From Diphasiastrum complanatum (lineage: Eukaryota > Streptophyta > Lycopodiopsida > Lycopodiales > Lycopodiaceae): a DNA stretch of 64,000 bases. Below are positions 10,325 through 20,384 of the stretch, one piece after another. The notes beneath the pieces were generated by a model. It made no database searches, was not told the origin of the DNA, and was given only the letters and a program-made list of their open reading frames with translations. The stretch spans positions 30,409,464-30,473,463 of the forward strand of contig CM055111.1 of NCBI GenBank assembly GCA_029204225.1, in the 5' to 3' direction. The first letter of the stretch is position 1, and each line of letters starts with the position of its first letter. The position numbers and the translations under genes are program-made.

Positions 10325-10700
10325 ATGGATCCAATGGATTAACCCGTACATGTTGCTCCCTTGCAAGCAGTCCGGAGGGCACCTCAGATGGAGATACCAA
10401 AATATGACGGATCATCAGATTTCATCCACTTCCTCCAAATCTACGAGCAAGCTTGTGAAATCTATGGCGATCGGACACCTGTAAAGAAGTTGATGTTGTT
10501 CCCCATGTCACTAGTAGCGATGGCTCAAGATTGGTTTTTCAATTTGTCAGAGGAAGAAAAATCCACTTGGAAAGCGGTTAAAGCGGGTCTCATCACGTGC
10601 TTTAAACTAAGGAAGTTCCTAAAAGACCCATTTCTCTTGCTCAGCAAGGTGAAGATGGGAAAAAGAGAAAGGGTCATAGACTATATTGAGCGGGTCAAAA
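10325..10700 (+). pseudogene. G1b gag, N-terminal part (split by Copia C1)
   Basis: From ATG 10325 there is a premature TAA five codons later. The frame then stays open to the C1 insertion at 10701. Residues such as IPKYDGSSDFIHFLQIYEQ, AQDWFFNL and DYIERVK mark a gypsy Gag capsid domain (retrotransposon gag family). The gag continues at 27149 after the insertion: the WFLAELPRSIRREL block near 27190-27235 corresponds to WFLVGLPRWIRRE in element G2. That confirms a clean interruption. G1b gag is inactive because of the early stop, further stops and the insertion. Confidence 0.8.
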
Positions 10701-11497
10701 TGACAAAATTTTCAGAATTCACACGTGTGGGGAATGTCCACAAGAGTGCCTGATCTTAATTAAGCTTTGTGATTGGCACTATAACCTGATTCTAGATTGA
10801 TCAACAAAATCTAGTTTAGAAGAAATGGCTAATCCACAATCTAGCATGCTAATCAGCATAATATAATATAAATGAATCAAAGAATGAATAAAAATACAAG
10901 ATTTTGATGTATGAGCATTAGCCTCAACACGAGTTAGAGAGAGAGAGAGCTAGAGAGATAACAAGCAATATTTGTTTAGATCCAAAATGGCATGAGATAG
11001 CTATAAAACTTTGGTCCTTGATCATTGATTGTGGGGAAAGCTACACATATTTATGGAGATTGAGGTAGCTCGAGGTAGAACCATATCTATCCATTCCAAA
11101 ATGACATCTAAAGTGACATCTAGAGCCTATGTGACATTTGTCACTTGTCATGCATGAAATTCTACCAACTTTTTACAAGTGTACTAGTTCTAACTAGAAA
11201 TGTCCAAATCATCATGCATGTGTCCATTAAACTTTGTGCATGCCTTGCATGTCACTATGGATCACTTACAATTAATGCATGTGAGTTGCCACGAGTTTCT
11301 ACAAGCATAATCATGCTAATTCTATGTCTACAAACTATATGCAAGTTGCATTTATCAAACTAGATAATACATAACCATGTAGCTCGAGTTCTATGTAGGC
11401 CAAACTTGGCATTTTGCATTAATGAGCTACATACTTGCATGGTACAACATTTGTAGCAAGCCAAGAAATCAATATGGATTGTTTTTCAATTTTAACA
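10701..11497 (-). repeat. C1 3' LTR
   Basis: Plus-strand ends TGACAAAATTTTCAG...TTTTAACA. It contains CACACGTGTG at 10720 and several CATGCA (RY-type) motifs between 11149 and 11290. It is highly similar to 26352-27143. Its inner edge abuts CTCCTCCTAAAAAT (11498-11511), the complement of the polypurine tract. Confidence 0.9.
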
Positions 11498-13345
11498 CTC
11501 CTCCTAAAAATGATCTATATTGATTTGAACATCGATCTTGGTATAACTCCAAGGTTGGCTCTATGCTTGTTGAAGGAATTTGTGTCAAAGGTTTGGTGAG
11601 CATATCTGCAATGCAAGATGATGTGTCGATGTGCTCCAATTTGATTTTACCTCCAATGAGCTTCTCTCTCATGAAGTGATGTGCAACTTCGATATGCTTG
11701 TTCCTTGCATGGAATATTGGGTTGTTGGCAAAGGCTTGAGCTGAAATGTTGTCACACATGATCATAGGTATATTTTCTCCCATAATTATCTTTAGCTCCA
11801 CTAGTAACCTCTTGATCCAAAGCACTTCCTTTGTTGTTGTAGTGAGTGCCTTGTACTCAGCTTCACATGATGAGAGTGATACAGTATCTTGCTTTTTGGA
11901 AAGCCAAGATATCAAGTTTCCTCCAAGATATATGACATAAGCACTTGTAGATTCTCGATCTGCTCTATTACTTGCAAAATCCGAGTCAGAATAACCAATA
12001 ATAGAAAGATCTTCACTTTTATACAATAAACCAAAATCAAAAGTTGAAGATATATATCTAAGCACTCTCTTGGCCTTTTTCCTATGATAAACTGAAGAAT
12101 TTTGCATAGCCTGGCTCAACTTATGAACACTAAAGCTTATGTCAGGTCTAGTTATTGTGAGCCAAATTAAGGAGCCCATAAGACTTCTAAAAAGTGTGAT
12201 GTCCTCGTAGGATCTTTCATCACCTTCGTTAGAGTCCTTTACATTTTGCTCCATAGGTATTTCTATACTCTTACAATTCAACATATTGAACTTTTTTAAC
12301 ATTGAAAGAGCATACTTAGATTGACATACAAAAGCTTTATCTTTAAGAAAGTCAATCTCTAGTCCTAGAATATAGTGAATTTTTCCAAGATCTTGCATCT
12401 TGAACTCTTTTCCAAGTGCAGTCTTGGTTTCCTCAACTAACTTGATACAAACTTCCTGTTAGAATGATATTATCAACATAAATAAGAAGGATGACAATAT
12501 CTTTATCAAAAAACTTGACATATAAGGAAGGATCATAGCTACTAAGATTAAATCCTAGTGACTCAAGAAAGGTGTTAAGTCGAGAATACCATGACCTTGG
12601 AGCTTGTTTTAATCCATATAAACTTTTGAAGAGCAAGCAAACTTTTCCCTCATCATGGATGAACCCAATAGGTTGATCCATATAGATCTCTTCTTCTAGA
12701 TAGCCATTTAGAAATGCATTAGAAACATCTAGTTGAAGAATTTGCCAATTAAAAAAACAAGCAAGAGAAATTATAATTCTAATTGACACCATCTTTGCAA
12801 CTGGGGCAAAGGTCTCCTCATAATCAAGTCCATATACTTGAGCAAAGCCTTCAACACAAAGCCTAGCCTTGTACTTGTTGATTATGCCATCTTGATTATA
12901 CTTGACTCGAAAAACCCATTTGCAACCAATGGTATGCTTGTTGGATGGAAGATCCACAAGCTCCCATGTAGTATTGGCCATCAAAGCATCATATTCTTCC
13001 TTCATGGCAAGGTACCATTCCTTTGAGTTGATAGCTTCATATACATCTTTTGGCTCCTCATGAGAAATAAAATATGCACAACTAGTGGAGTTGATTTCCA
13101 CTTGCTTTTCTCTATCTTCATAGGTAAGCCTTCTAGGCTCAGCTCTTTCTCTTTGAGATCTCCTTGGTGAAAAAATTCGAGGTGACTCCTCCTCAAATCT
13201 TGGCCCCATCTCTCCATGATGATGTTCAAGGGTGACGATTGGAGTATCTTTGTGAGAATCTTTGAACTTGGCCTTCTCAAGAATGTATTTTTGATCTTCA
13301 TGGAATATCACATCACATCTTAAAGCTTTAACTTTGCAAGAAAAC
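11498..13345 (-). pseudogene. C1 Pol: RT and RNase H
   Basis: Reading on the minus strand from about 13345. The first part is a linker with EPRRLTYEDREKQ, then Copia RT with CKWVFRVKYNQDG, LDVSNAFLNGYLEEEIYM and a palm motif YVDN (family YVDD; D to N change in this copy). RNase H follows, with GYSDSDFASN, SSCEAEYKAL and ADMLTKPL. A one-base insertion near 12455 (a TTT run where the sister copy C6 has TT) breaks the frame just after the palm. The RNase H frame reads through the PPT into the LTR, so the normal stop is lost. Two overlapping open frames cover 12433-13311 and 11469-12398. Inactive. Confidence 0.85.
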
Positions 13346-14336
13346 TGTTTTTATACATAAGCTCTGAAGATAAGGAAGTGATAAAAAACCATAGCCTTTG
13401 AAGAAAGTAGATACAACCAAGTGTATCTAGTAAAGTCATCAATAATGGTGACAGAACATGTTGCACCACCAATACTTTTAGAAGAGGAAAAATGTACATT
13501 TGAATGTATGAGTTCCAATGGATAAGTAGTCTTTATAAAAGACTTCTGATATGGCTTTCTGTGTGACTTTGCAATGGCACAAGCCTCACAAGGCTTGAAA
13601 TCTTTAGAAAGAGATTTTGGAAGACCAATAGCCTTTTCCTTCTTAACCACAGAAGACATAGATGTAAAGTTAGGATGTCCCAACCTTCTATGCCACAGCT
13701 CCTCCTTAGATAACAAAGCAACTTCACAAAGATTTGCATTCTCATAAGAATTCAACTTAAAAATTCCACCACATCTAGTCCCATCAGCAAGGATCTCATC
13801 TTTTCTCTTGATAAAACAAGTACTGGAGTTAAACTTTACATCACAACCATTATCAAGAAACTTTCCCACACTAATTAAGTTCTTTGTAAGTTTTGGAATG
13901 AAAAGAACATTAGAAAGTGCAAGAACTTTTGAAGAAGCAAGTTTCAATGGAATGTTGCCAATTCCTTCTATTGGACACTCATGATCATTAGCTGTGTAAA
14001 TAGATCTCTTGAGTCCTTTGAAAGGTAAGATTGAGTCAAATGACTCCTTTGAACAACACATATGTGAAGAGGCTCCACTGTCTATGTACCAAGCTCCATC
14101 TTTCTTGAAAGGTGATGAAGAAAAACTGGACACCATAAGTGATCCTTCTATATCACTTGCAATAGAATCTTCTTCAATCTCTTTGGAGAGATTAGCTTGC
14201 TTGAGTTGGTTTTTCTTCTTAAAGCAATTAGAGACATAGTGCCCCTTTTTGCCACAGAAGAAGCACTTCACTTTCTTCTTCTTGGTTTTTGAGTTAGAGG
14301 GATGAGATGTTTCATCCTCTTCACCATCTTGATCTC
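13346..14336 (-). pseudogene. C1 Gag CCHC, protease and integrase N-terminal half
   Basis: Minus-strand frame with zinc knuckle CFFCGKKGHYVSNC, protease YIDSGASSHM (DSG active site), the GAG-pre-integrase LWHRRLGHPN and the zinc-binding CEAC, then IDDFTRYTW. Near 13350 there is an in-frame stop. About 20 codons later the integrase is cut inside the RCDNGG block and fused directly to the ...DVIFHED block upstream of RT. The integrase core and its catalytic D and E are therefore deleted. The upstream part of gag is at 18922-19618, beyond the C3 insertion. Confidence 0.85.
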
Positions 14337-14341
14337 GATCT

Positions 14342-15043
14342 TGTGAAAGTACTGTACTTTAGGACCATAAATGGATCTACAAAAGATCCACAAGAGTGAT
14401 TGGATGCTTGCTTAACAATCTATCAAAAAAACTAGACACAAAAAAGTTGATCTAGATTGGCAATTTGACAAACAACAAGCATTAACAATCAAAAGAATTG
14501 ATAAACATTGAAATCCGAGCTCACACGTGTGTACTATAGGCTTTAGTATGGCCTTCAACCTGAGAAACAAGTAGAAATTGATTTGGTTTCATTTGGATCA
14601 CAAAAACTCAATGTACATAGTGAACTAGCTTGAGATTGCCAATGAGCTCCAAAAATTTTCTATCTTCTCACTATGGAGAGAGGGAATACATAGCAAATTC
14701 GACTTCCCTCTTGAAGTTAGGTGGATTTCCAGCATGTAATAAGGAAGTTAACTCACTCTCCTTGACCTAAAATGAAACCCTACTCTATTTCCTAGAGTTA
14801 TGCTTGGTAGGTAGCTAGTTGGTCAAATTTTCACCTTAAACTTAGGTGTAGGTCCTATAAAGTAGGGATGACCACCAAATAGACATGACCAACTCTCTTG
14901 ACTTGATCTAACCTACATTAGGATGGGTTTTCCATGTGGCATCATGGCCTCACATGTGTGGGACCCACTTGTGTACACAATTTACACTATTCTACATGGT
15001 TTTTGATCAAGCTAGATTTGCCAATTTTTGGCAATTCTTCACA
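14342..15043 (-). repeat. C3 3' LTR
   Basis: Plus-strand ends TGTGAAAGTACTGTAC...GGCAATTCTTCACA, 702 bp, with CACACGTGTG at 14522. Adjacent purine-tract complement CTCCTCCTCAAAAAT. Confidence 0.92.
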
Positions 15044-15253
15044 CTCCTCCTCAAAAATAGCTTGATCTATTTACAACTCTCTTGATAGATGAATGAAAGC
15101 TTTTAGAAGTGTCTAAAAAATCCAGCTACAAACAAGGAACTTTTGAGACTCCAATAGAGAATGATGTCCATGAAGGATCTTTCACCACCTCTTAGAGGAT
15201 CCCTTACAAGATGTTCCATAAATGTGTCTATATACATGTAGCACATTTCAAAA
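15044..15253 (-). pseudogene. C3 remnant of RT between ORF and 3' LTR
   Basis: The minus-strand translation of about 15145-15245 resembles the Copia RT connection block (…DTxMEH…G.ERSF.DI.LY…; C8 has IDTPMEH…EGDEASFEDITLF). The reading frame is broken and the rest of RT and all of RNase H are gone. It ends at the purine tract next to the LTR. Confidence 0.6.
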
Positions 15254-17434
15254 CTAAACATCATGCCAAGTCATGGATTCCAAGGCATTTTGTGCACTTG
15301 AAGATACATCAATTAAAATATTAAGTGCATACATAATGTTGCCAAAGACAACTTGCCTTGCTTGATCCATGTGATTGAGCCTAGATGGCTCCATCTTGAT
15401 ACTCAAGGTTCTTCTTGGAGTCCTCGGGTCTTGAGCTTGATCCTCCACTTGACTTGACTCCAAAACATCAATGAATTGAATAATGTGTTGATCCAAAGGT
15501 GCTTCTTCAAGTTTACAAATCTTCCACTCTTGAAAGATCACATTTCCACCATTGACAAATTCTTTGGTTGAAAACAAGTAGATTCTACAATCTCTACTTG
15601 AAGAGCAAAACACTACCATTATTCCTATAATTGAAATAAGATAATCTTTGGTCCTTAAATTGGAATGATCATGCACAAAGCATGTGGACACAAAGATTTC
15701 CAAAGCAAATGATGTTTCATCTTTTATGACTCTATTCAAACTATTACAAAAATAGTTATCCAATGAAATTGCTTTATCAACAACAAATGTAGATTTCAAA
15801 GCATCCCATTTCATTGTCTTGTCATACAAAGTAATAAACACCATGGATCTTAAAGTTAAGAAACAAGTCACCTCATGTCTACTAATACTTTCCAAAAAGT
15901 ATTCAAAGATAGTAGACTCTCCAATGCTCACCACCCTTGCAAGATGCACACTTGAATATACAATTTGCATGCAATTTGATGACTCGGCCATTGTCATTGA
16001 GGACTCCCTTGGAACTCTCATGCTTTGAGGCTGATCCTCAAGATCTTCCTCCTTTTGATGCTCCTCCTCAATGCAAGCAACATCACACTTTGCCAAGATC
16101 TCCTCTTGAGTGATCTTCTCCTTCGCCAAGCTCATTCTTTCAAAAGCAACACTAGCTTCCAACTTAAACAATCTTCCATGTTTAAATCCCTTTGCAATGC
16201 AAACATCATTTTTCAAGATGAAACAAACACCATGCTTAAAGTGGACATCCAAACCACTCTCTAAGAGTAGACCAACACTAAGCATATTCTTGGTGATTGA
16301 TGGTACATAAAGGACATTTTCTAGATCCATGCATTTTGAGGATTCTAGATGCAAAGAGATGGTGCCAACACCATCTATCCTACACTCTTCATCATTTGCA
16401 GTAAAGACAAACTTTTTAGCATCATTGAATGAGTGTAAGGTTGAGAAAAAGTCCTTTTCACAAGACATGTGGGAGCTAGCCCCACTGTCGATCCACCAAT
16501 TGTCTCTTGAATTGCTATTGCTTGTTGGTGAGGATGTAGATGCCATCAAGAATACATCTATTTCATCCTCCTCCTCCTCCTTTGCAAGGTTTCCTTGTTT
16601 GTCCTCCTCCACTTGTGCTCTTAGCCTCTTGTAGCATTCAGATGCATAATGCCCCTTCTTTCCACAAAAGAAGCATTTTTGCTTTAGCTTGTCCTTTGAG
16701 CTTGATGCATCATCCTGTTCTTTGGCCTCCTTTGGATGCTTCTTCTTTCCATTGGTCTTCTTTTTGCCCTTGAATGAGAAATTGGCTTTCTCATCACCAT
16801 CCTGCAATGACAAGGAACTCATCCTAGATTTTGCATGGAGCATCCTACACTCTTCAGCCACTAATACACTGTGAGGTTTTTCTATAGTTGGCAAAGTGTC
16901 TTGGATGGCAAAACTTTGGACCAAATTTGCAAAGTCATCTCCTAGACCATTAAGGACAATTTGTACAAGCTCTCCATTATGAATCTTCTCTCCAATGGAA
17001 GCCAACTCCCTATTTAGAGACTTGATTCTGAGTACATAATCTTGTGCACTCTCCTCACTTCTCCTCATGCTTTGCAGAATTTGATTTCTAGGCATAAGAA
17101 CTCTAGAAGTGTTGCTAGACTCATAGATTGATTTTAAAGATTCCCAAGCCTCTTTAGCATTAGTACAAGCTGATACTTCTCTCAACAAATCGTTGCTCAC
17201 ATTCATCTTCACACAATGAAGTGCAAGCCTAGATCTCTTCTTGTATCTAGCTAACTCCTGTGCACCTAGAGGTTCATCTTCATTTTCAATCAAGAACTCA
17301 TAAAGGTCTTGGAGCACCAAGAGTGACTCCATTCTAACCTTCCAAATAACATAATTTGTAGAATTCAACCTCTCACTAGCTTCTAGAAGGTATGCTCCAG
17401 CAGATTCCATCTTACTAGTGACTTCTACAAACAA
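15254..17434 (-). CDS. C3 Gag-protease-reduced integrase polyprotein
   Basis: One open frame of 726 codons. The likely start is the ninth codon (Met at about 17410), because the MESAGAYLLEASERL that follows aligns with the Gag start of C8 and C1. Residues 10-200 form the Gag domain. A CCHC knuckle CFFCGKKGHYASEC lies near 253-266, and a protease WWIDSGASSHM with the DSG active site near 315-325. The GAG-pre-integrase is shortened. The next 240 residues look like an integrase reduced by many small in-frame deletions: SSVHL, SISRHE, KAISLDNYFCN and STCFVHD are recognisable, but the D-N-G-G-E block and the catalytic Glu are not. The end (DPRTPRRTLSIKMEPSRL) corresponds to the linker before RT. 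RT is absent. Keeping a long frame after this much loss suggests selection or a recent origin. Confidence 0.85.
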   Translation of the reverse strand: MFVEVTSKMESAGAYLLEASERLNSTNYVIWKVRMESLLVLQDLYEFLIENEDEPLGAQELARYKKRSRLALHCVKMNVSNDLLREVSACTNAKEAWESLKSIYESSNTSRVLMPRNQILQSMRRSEESAQDYVLRIKSLNRELASIGEKIHNGELVQIVLNGLGDDFANLVQSFAIQDTLPTIEKPHSVLVAEECRMLHAKSRMSSLSLQDGDEKANFSFKGKKKTNGKKKHPKEAKEQDDASSSKDKLKQKCFFCGKKGHYASECYKRLRAQVEEDKQGNLAKEEEEDEIDVFLMASTSSPTSNSNSRDNWWIDSGASSHMSCEKDFFSTLHSFNDAKKFVFTANDEECRIDGVGTISLHLESSKCMDLENVLYVPSITKNMLSVGLLLESGLDVHFKHGVCFILKNDVCIAKGFKHGRLFKLEASVAFERMSLAKEKITQEEILAKCDVACIEEEHQKEEDLEDQPQSMRVPRESSMTMAESSNCMQIVYSSVHLARVVSIGESTIFEYFLESISRHEVTCFLTLRSMVFITLYDKTMKWDALKSTFVVDKAISLDNYFCNSLNRVIKDETSFALEIFVSTCFVHDHSNLRTKDYLISIIGIMVVFCSSSRDCRIYLFSTKEFVNGGNVIFQEWKICKLEEAPLDQHIIQFIDVLESSQVEDQAQDPRTPRRTLSIKMEPSRLNHMDQARQVVFGNIMYALNILIDVSSSAQNALESMTWHDV

Positions 17435-17778
17435 GAAATAGATTTGATTGACTTGAAACTCACAAAGGTCTCACACTTGCAGTGTTTCACTCAAATTTGA
17501 TTTCTAATCCAACAAATGGACTTATAATCACAGTTCTATCACTCTCTCACAAAGTTGGAATGAAGATAAGATGAAGTGATAACTACTTTCAAACAAATCT
17601 TGCCAAGAAATGGATTTGATTGTCTCTAGAAACTCACTAAGGTCTCTCTCTTGTAGTTTTTCACTCAAATTAGATTTCTAATCCAACAAATGGACTTATA
17701 ATTTCAGTTCTAGCACTCCCTCACAAAGTTGGAATGAAGATAAGATGATGTGAAATCTACTTACAATCAAATCTTGCC
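17433..17778. repeat. ~172-bp tandem duplication in the C3 leader
   Basis: 17433-17604 and 17605-17778 are two similar copies. Each starts AAGAAAT.GATTTGATTG and ends CAAATCTTGCC. They lie between gag and PBS. The copies differ by scattered substitutions, so the duplication is older than the present insertion or evolves fast. Whether it affects RNA packaging is unknown. Confidence 0.8.
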
Positions 17779-18202
17779 AATTTTGGCTATTTTTGGACAA
17801 AAAAATGACTTAATCTCTTTCTTCCTTCTTGGTGTACTTTCAAGACCTATTTTTAACCTTAATAGTACTTGAACTCAGCCTAGATTAATTAGATTCCATG
17901 AAACAAATTCAAATCTAATCAATGGCAAATGATCTTGGTAGATTATTCTAGGATCTCCACCAAAAATTACACCAATAGCTCACAAATTGAATTTTTTTGG
18001 ATCAAATGAATACCATGCATTAAATGAGGTTCAGAGGTGCCCACACATGTGGACAATACCGATTTGGACCCCTACCAAGTTTGGGATCAAATCTCCTCAC
18101 CAAAATCAAGATTCTAGCTTGCCCTCTCCATACTAGTTTTTAGCACCAAAACTTGCTAAAAATGGATTTGCATTAGATCAATGGCTTATGCTCTTGTACT
18201 TG

Positions 18203-18214
18203 GCTCTGATACCA
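18203..18214 (-). other. C3 primer-binding site (initiator-Met tRNA)
   Basis: Plus strand GCTCTGATACCA, i.e. TGGTATCAGAGC on the minus strand, directly abutting the 5' LTR at 18215. Confidence 0.9.
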
Positions 18215-18916
18215 TGTGAAAGTACTGTACTTTAGGACCATAAATGGATCTACAAAAGATCCACAAGAGTGATTGGATGCTTGCTTAACAATCTATCAAA
18301 AAAACTAGACACAAAAAAGTTGATCTAGATTGGCAATTTGACAAACAACAAGCATTAACAATCAAAAGCATTGATAAACATTGAAATCCGAGCTCACACG
18401 TGTGTAATACAGGCTGTAGTACGGCCTTCAACATGAGAAACAAGTAGAAATTGATTTGGTTTCATTTGGATCACAAAAACTCAATGTACATAGTGAACTA
18501 GCTTGAGATTGCCAATGAGCTCCAAAAATTTTCTATCTTCTCACTATGGAGAGAGGGAATACATAGCAAATTCGACTTCCTTCTTGAAGTTAGGTGGATT
18601 TCCAGCATGTAATAAGGAAGTTAACTCACTCTCCTTGGCCTAAAATGAAACCCTAGTCTATTTCCTAGAGTTATGCTTGGTAGGTAGCTAGTTGGTCAAA
18701 TTTTCACCTTAAACTTAGGTGTAGGCCCTATAAAGTAGCGATGACCACCAAATAGACATGACCAACTCTCTTGACTTGACCTAACCTACATTAGGATGGG
18801 TTTCCCATGTGGCATCATGGCCTCACATGTGTGGGACCCACTTGTGTACACAATTTACACTACTCTACATGGTTTTTGATCAAGCTAGATTTGCCAATTT
18901 TTGGCAATTCTTCACA
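18215..18916 (-). repeat. C3 5' LTR
   Basis: 702 bp, same ends as 14342-15043, CACACGTGTG at 18395. Followed by the GATCT duplication and the resumed C1 gag. Confidence 0.92.
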
Positions 18917-18921
18917 GATCT

Positions 18922-19618
18922 TTGGCTTTGTCTTTGTTGTATGCTTGAGAGAATTGGTTCTTACTCCTTCCTTTCTGCTTGCCTTTGACAAAGAGGCTTT
19001 GTCACTTCCATCATGTTCAAGTTTGTTCATCCTGGAGAGTTTATAGCTTTGTCTCGATTCTTCAGAAACAAGAATTCCTTGGAGAGTTTCTAGATTAGGT
19101 AACTCCTCCTTAATAGCAAAAGACTGAACAAGATTATCATAGTCATCTCTCAAGCCATTCAGTATGACTTGAACTAGCTCAACTTGGTTAATGGTAACAC
19201 CAACACATGAAAGCTCTCTATGTAAATCTTTAACTCTCAGAACATAGTTAGATGCACTCTCTTCACTTCTTTGAAAACTTTGGAAAATCTGATTCCTAAG
19301 AGTGAGTATTCTAGAAGTATTCTTTGCCTCATAGATGGTCTTTAGTGCATCCCAAGCTTCTTTGGCTATAATGCAAGATCCTATCTCTCTCAAAATTTCA
19401 TTAGATACATCCATCTTAATGAAATGTAGAGCCATTCTAGCTCTCTTCTTATATTTAGGAATTTCAACCTGTGCTTGAGGCTCCTCCTCAACACCAAGCA
19501 CAATATCCATAACATCCTGGAGAATCAAAACAGACTCCATTCTTAACTTCCAAATTGATTAATTAGAAGTGTTTAGTCTTTCACTGGCTTCTAGAAGATA
19601 TCCTCCCTGAGATGCCAT
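18922..19618 (-). pseudogene. C1 gag, N-terminal part
   Basis: The ATG at 19616-19618 begins MASQGGYLLEASERL. After about 19 codons a TAA replaces the Tyr codon seen in sister copies (SN-Tyr-SIWK). The frame then stays open through the Copia Gag domain (MALHFIKMDVSNEIL, EEAWDALKTIYEAKN-type blocks, LNGLRDDYDNLVQSFAI) to the C3 insertion at 18921. It resumes at 14336 with the zinc knuckle. Premature stop plus insertion make it inactive. Confidence 0.85.
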
Positions 19619-19771
19619 AAATGAAGACTTCTTAGTTATTGGATTGAGATATGTTTGAGCTGGTTCCTATCAAACTTAGAGTTGCTGCTCTCTTCACTAT
19701 AGGTATTTTCAAGGTTGAACTACCTTCCTATGTGAAACACTTGCAACTATATTTGAGATGAATCTCAAATA
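19619..19771 (-). other. C1 leader, gag-proximal part
   Basis: Non-coding sequence between C1 gag and the C2 insertion. The rest of the C1 leader is at 25734-26339. Confidence 0.7.
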
Positions 19772-20384
19772 TGCCGAATTCACACGTGTGAGACGCCCTA
19801 CACATGTAATTTTGATCTCCTAAGCACAATAACACCATAAAGATCAGACTAGCATTGGTTGTCAATATGAAAGCTGATCATACAAGCAATATTATTGTGT
19901 TACAAGCAAGATCTGTCAACAAAACATAAGACAAAGCATCATAAATGCCTCTACTTGGCTAGAGAGAGAAAATAGAAAGTACAAAACTCGTGGAGAGAGA
20001 GAGGGCACAAAGAGCTTGTCTCCAAATTTGCATTACACACAAATTTCATCATCTTCTCAATGAGAGTACATCACATATATATAGGTCCATGGACTCTTCT
20101 CCTACTTTGAGTTGAATTGGAGTTGTGGATCCACCTCTCAAGCTATCTAGACTTATCCAAGCCACCTCACTATGTCTAACTGTGCTACATAGTCTTTTCA
20201 TACATTAAATGTGGCATGTAAAGTACAAATGGCAATTCCTATGGTAGCTCGAGTTTCTACTTCTACCTACCTTGAATATTTTATTCTAAAGTGGGTCTTT
20301 ACTAAGCCAAAAGAGCTCAATTCATCTTTGGCATTTTTAGGACCCATACTCACAACATTAGATAGATTTTTCAATATTTTGACA
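19772..20384 (-). repeat. C2 3' LTR
   Basis: Plus-strand ends TGCCGAATTCACACGTGTG...CAATATTTTGACA. CACACGTGTG at 19781. A TATATATA stretch at 20074-20084 could be the TATA box on the minus strand (also at about 25424-25433 in the other LTR). Confidence 0.9.

Larger units (their letters stand above)
14342..18916 (-). mobile_element. Non-autonomous Copia element C3
   Basis: 4575-bp minus-strand element inserted in C1 gag. It has perfect 5-bp target duplications GATCT (14337-14341 and 18917-18921) and two 702-bp LTRs. The complement of TGGTATCAGAGC is at 18203-18214 and the complement of the purine tract at 15044-15056. By eye the LTRs differ at about 14 of 702 positions. The interior carries one long frame for Gag, protease and a reduced integrase, plus a 100-bp RT scrap. 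It must have used RT from another copy. C8 in this window has a closely similar Gag. Confidence 0.92.

Noticed and set aside
16025-16874. Several plus-strand frames of 60-100 codons
   Set aside because: All are antisense to the C3 Gag-PR frame.
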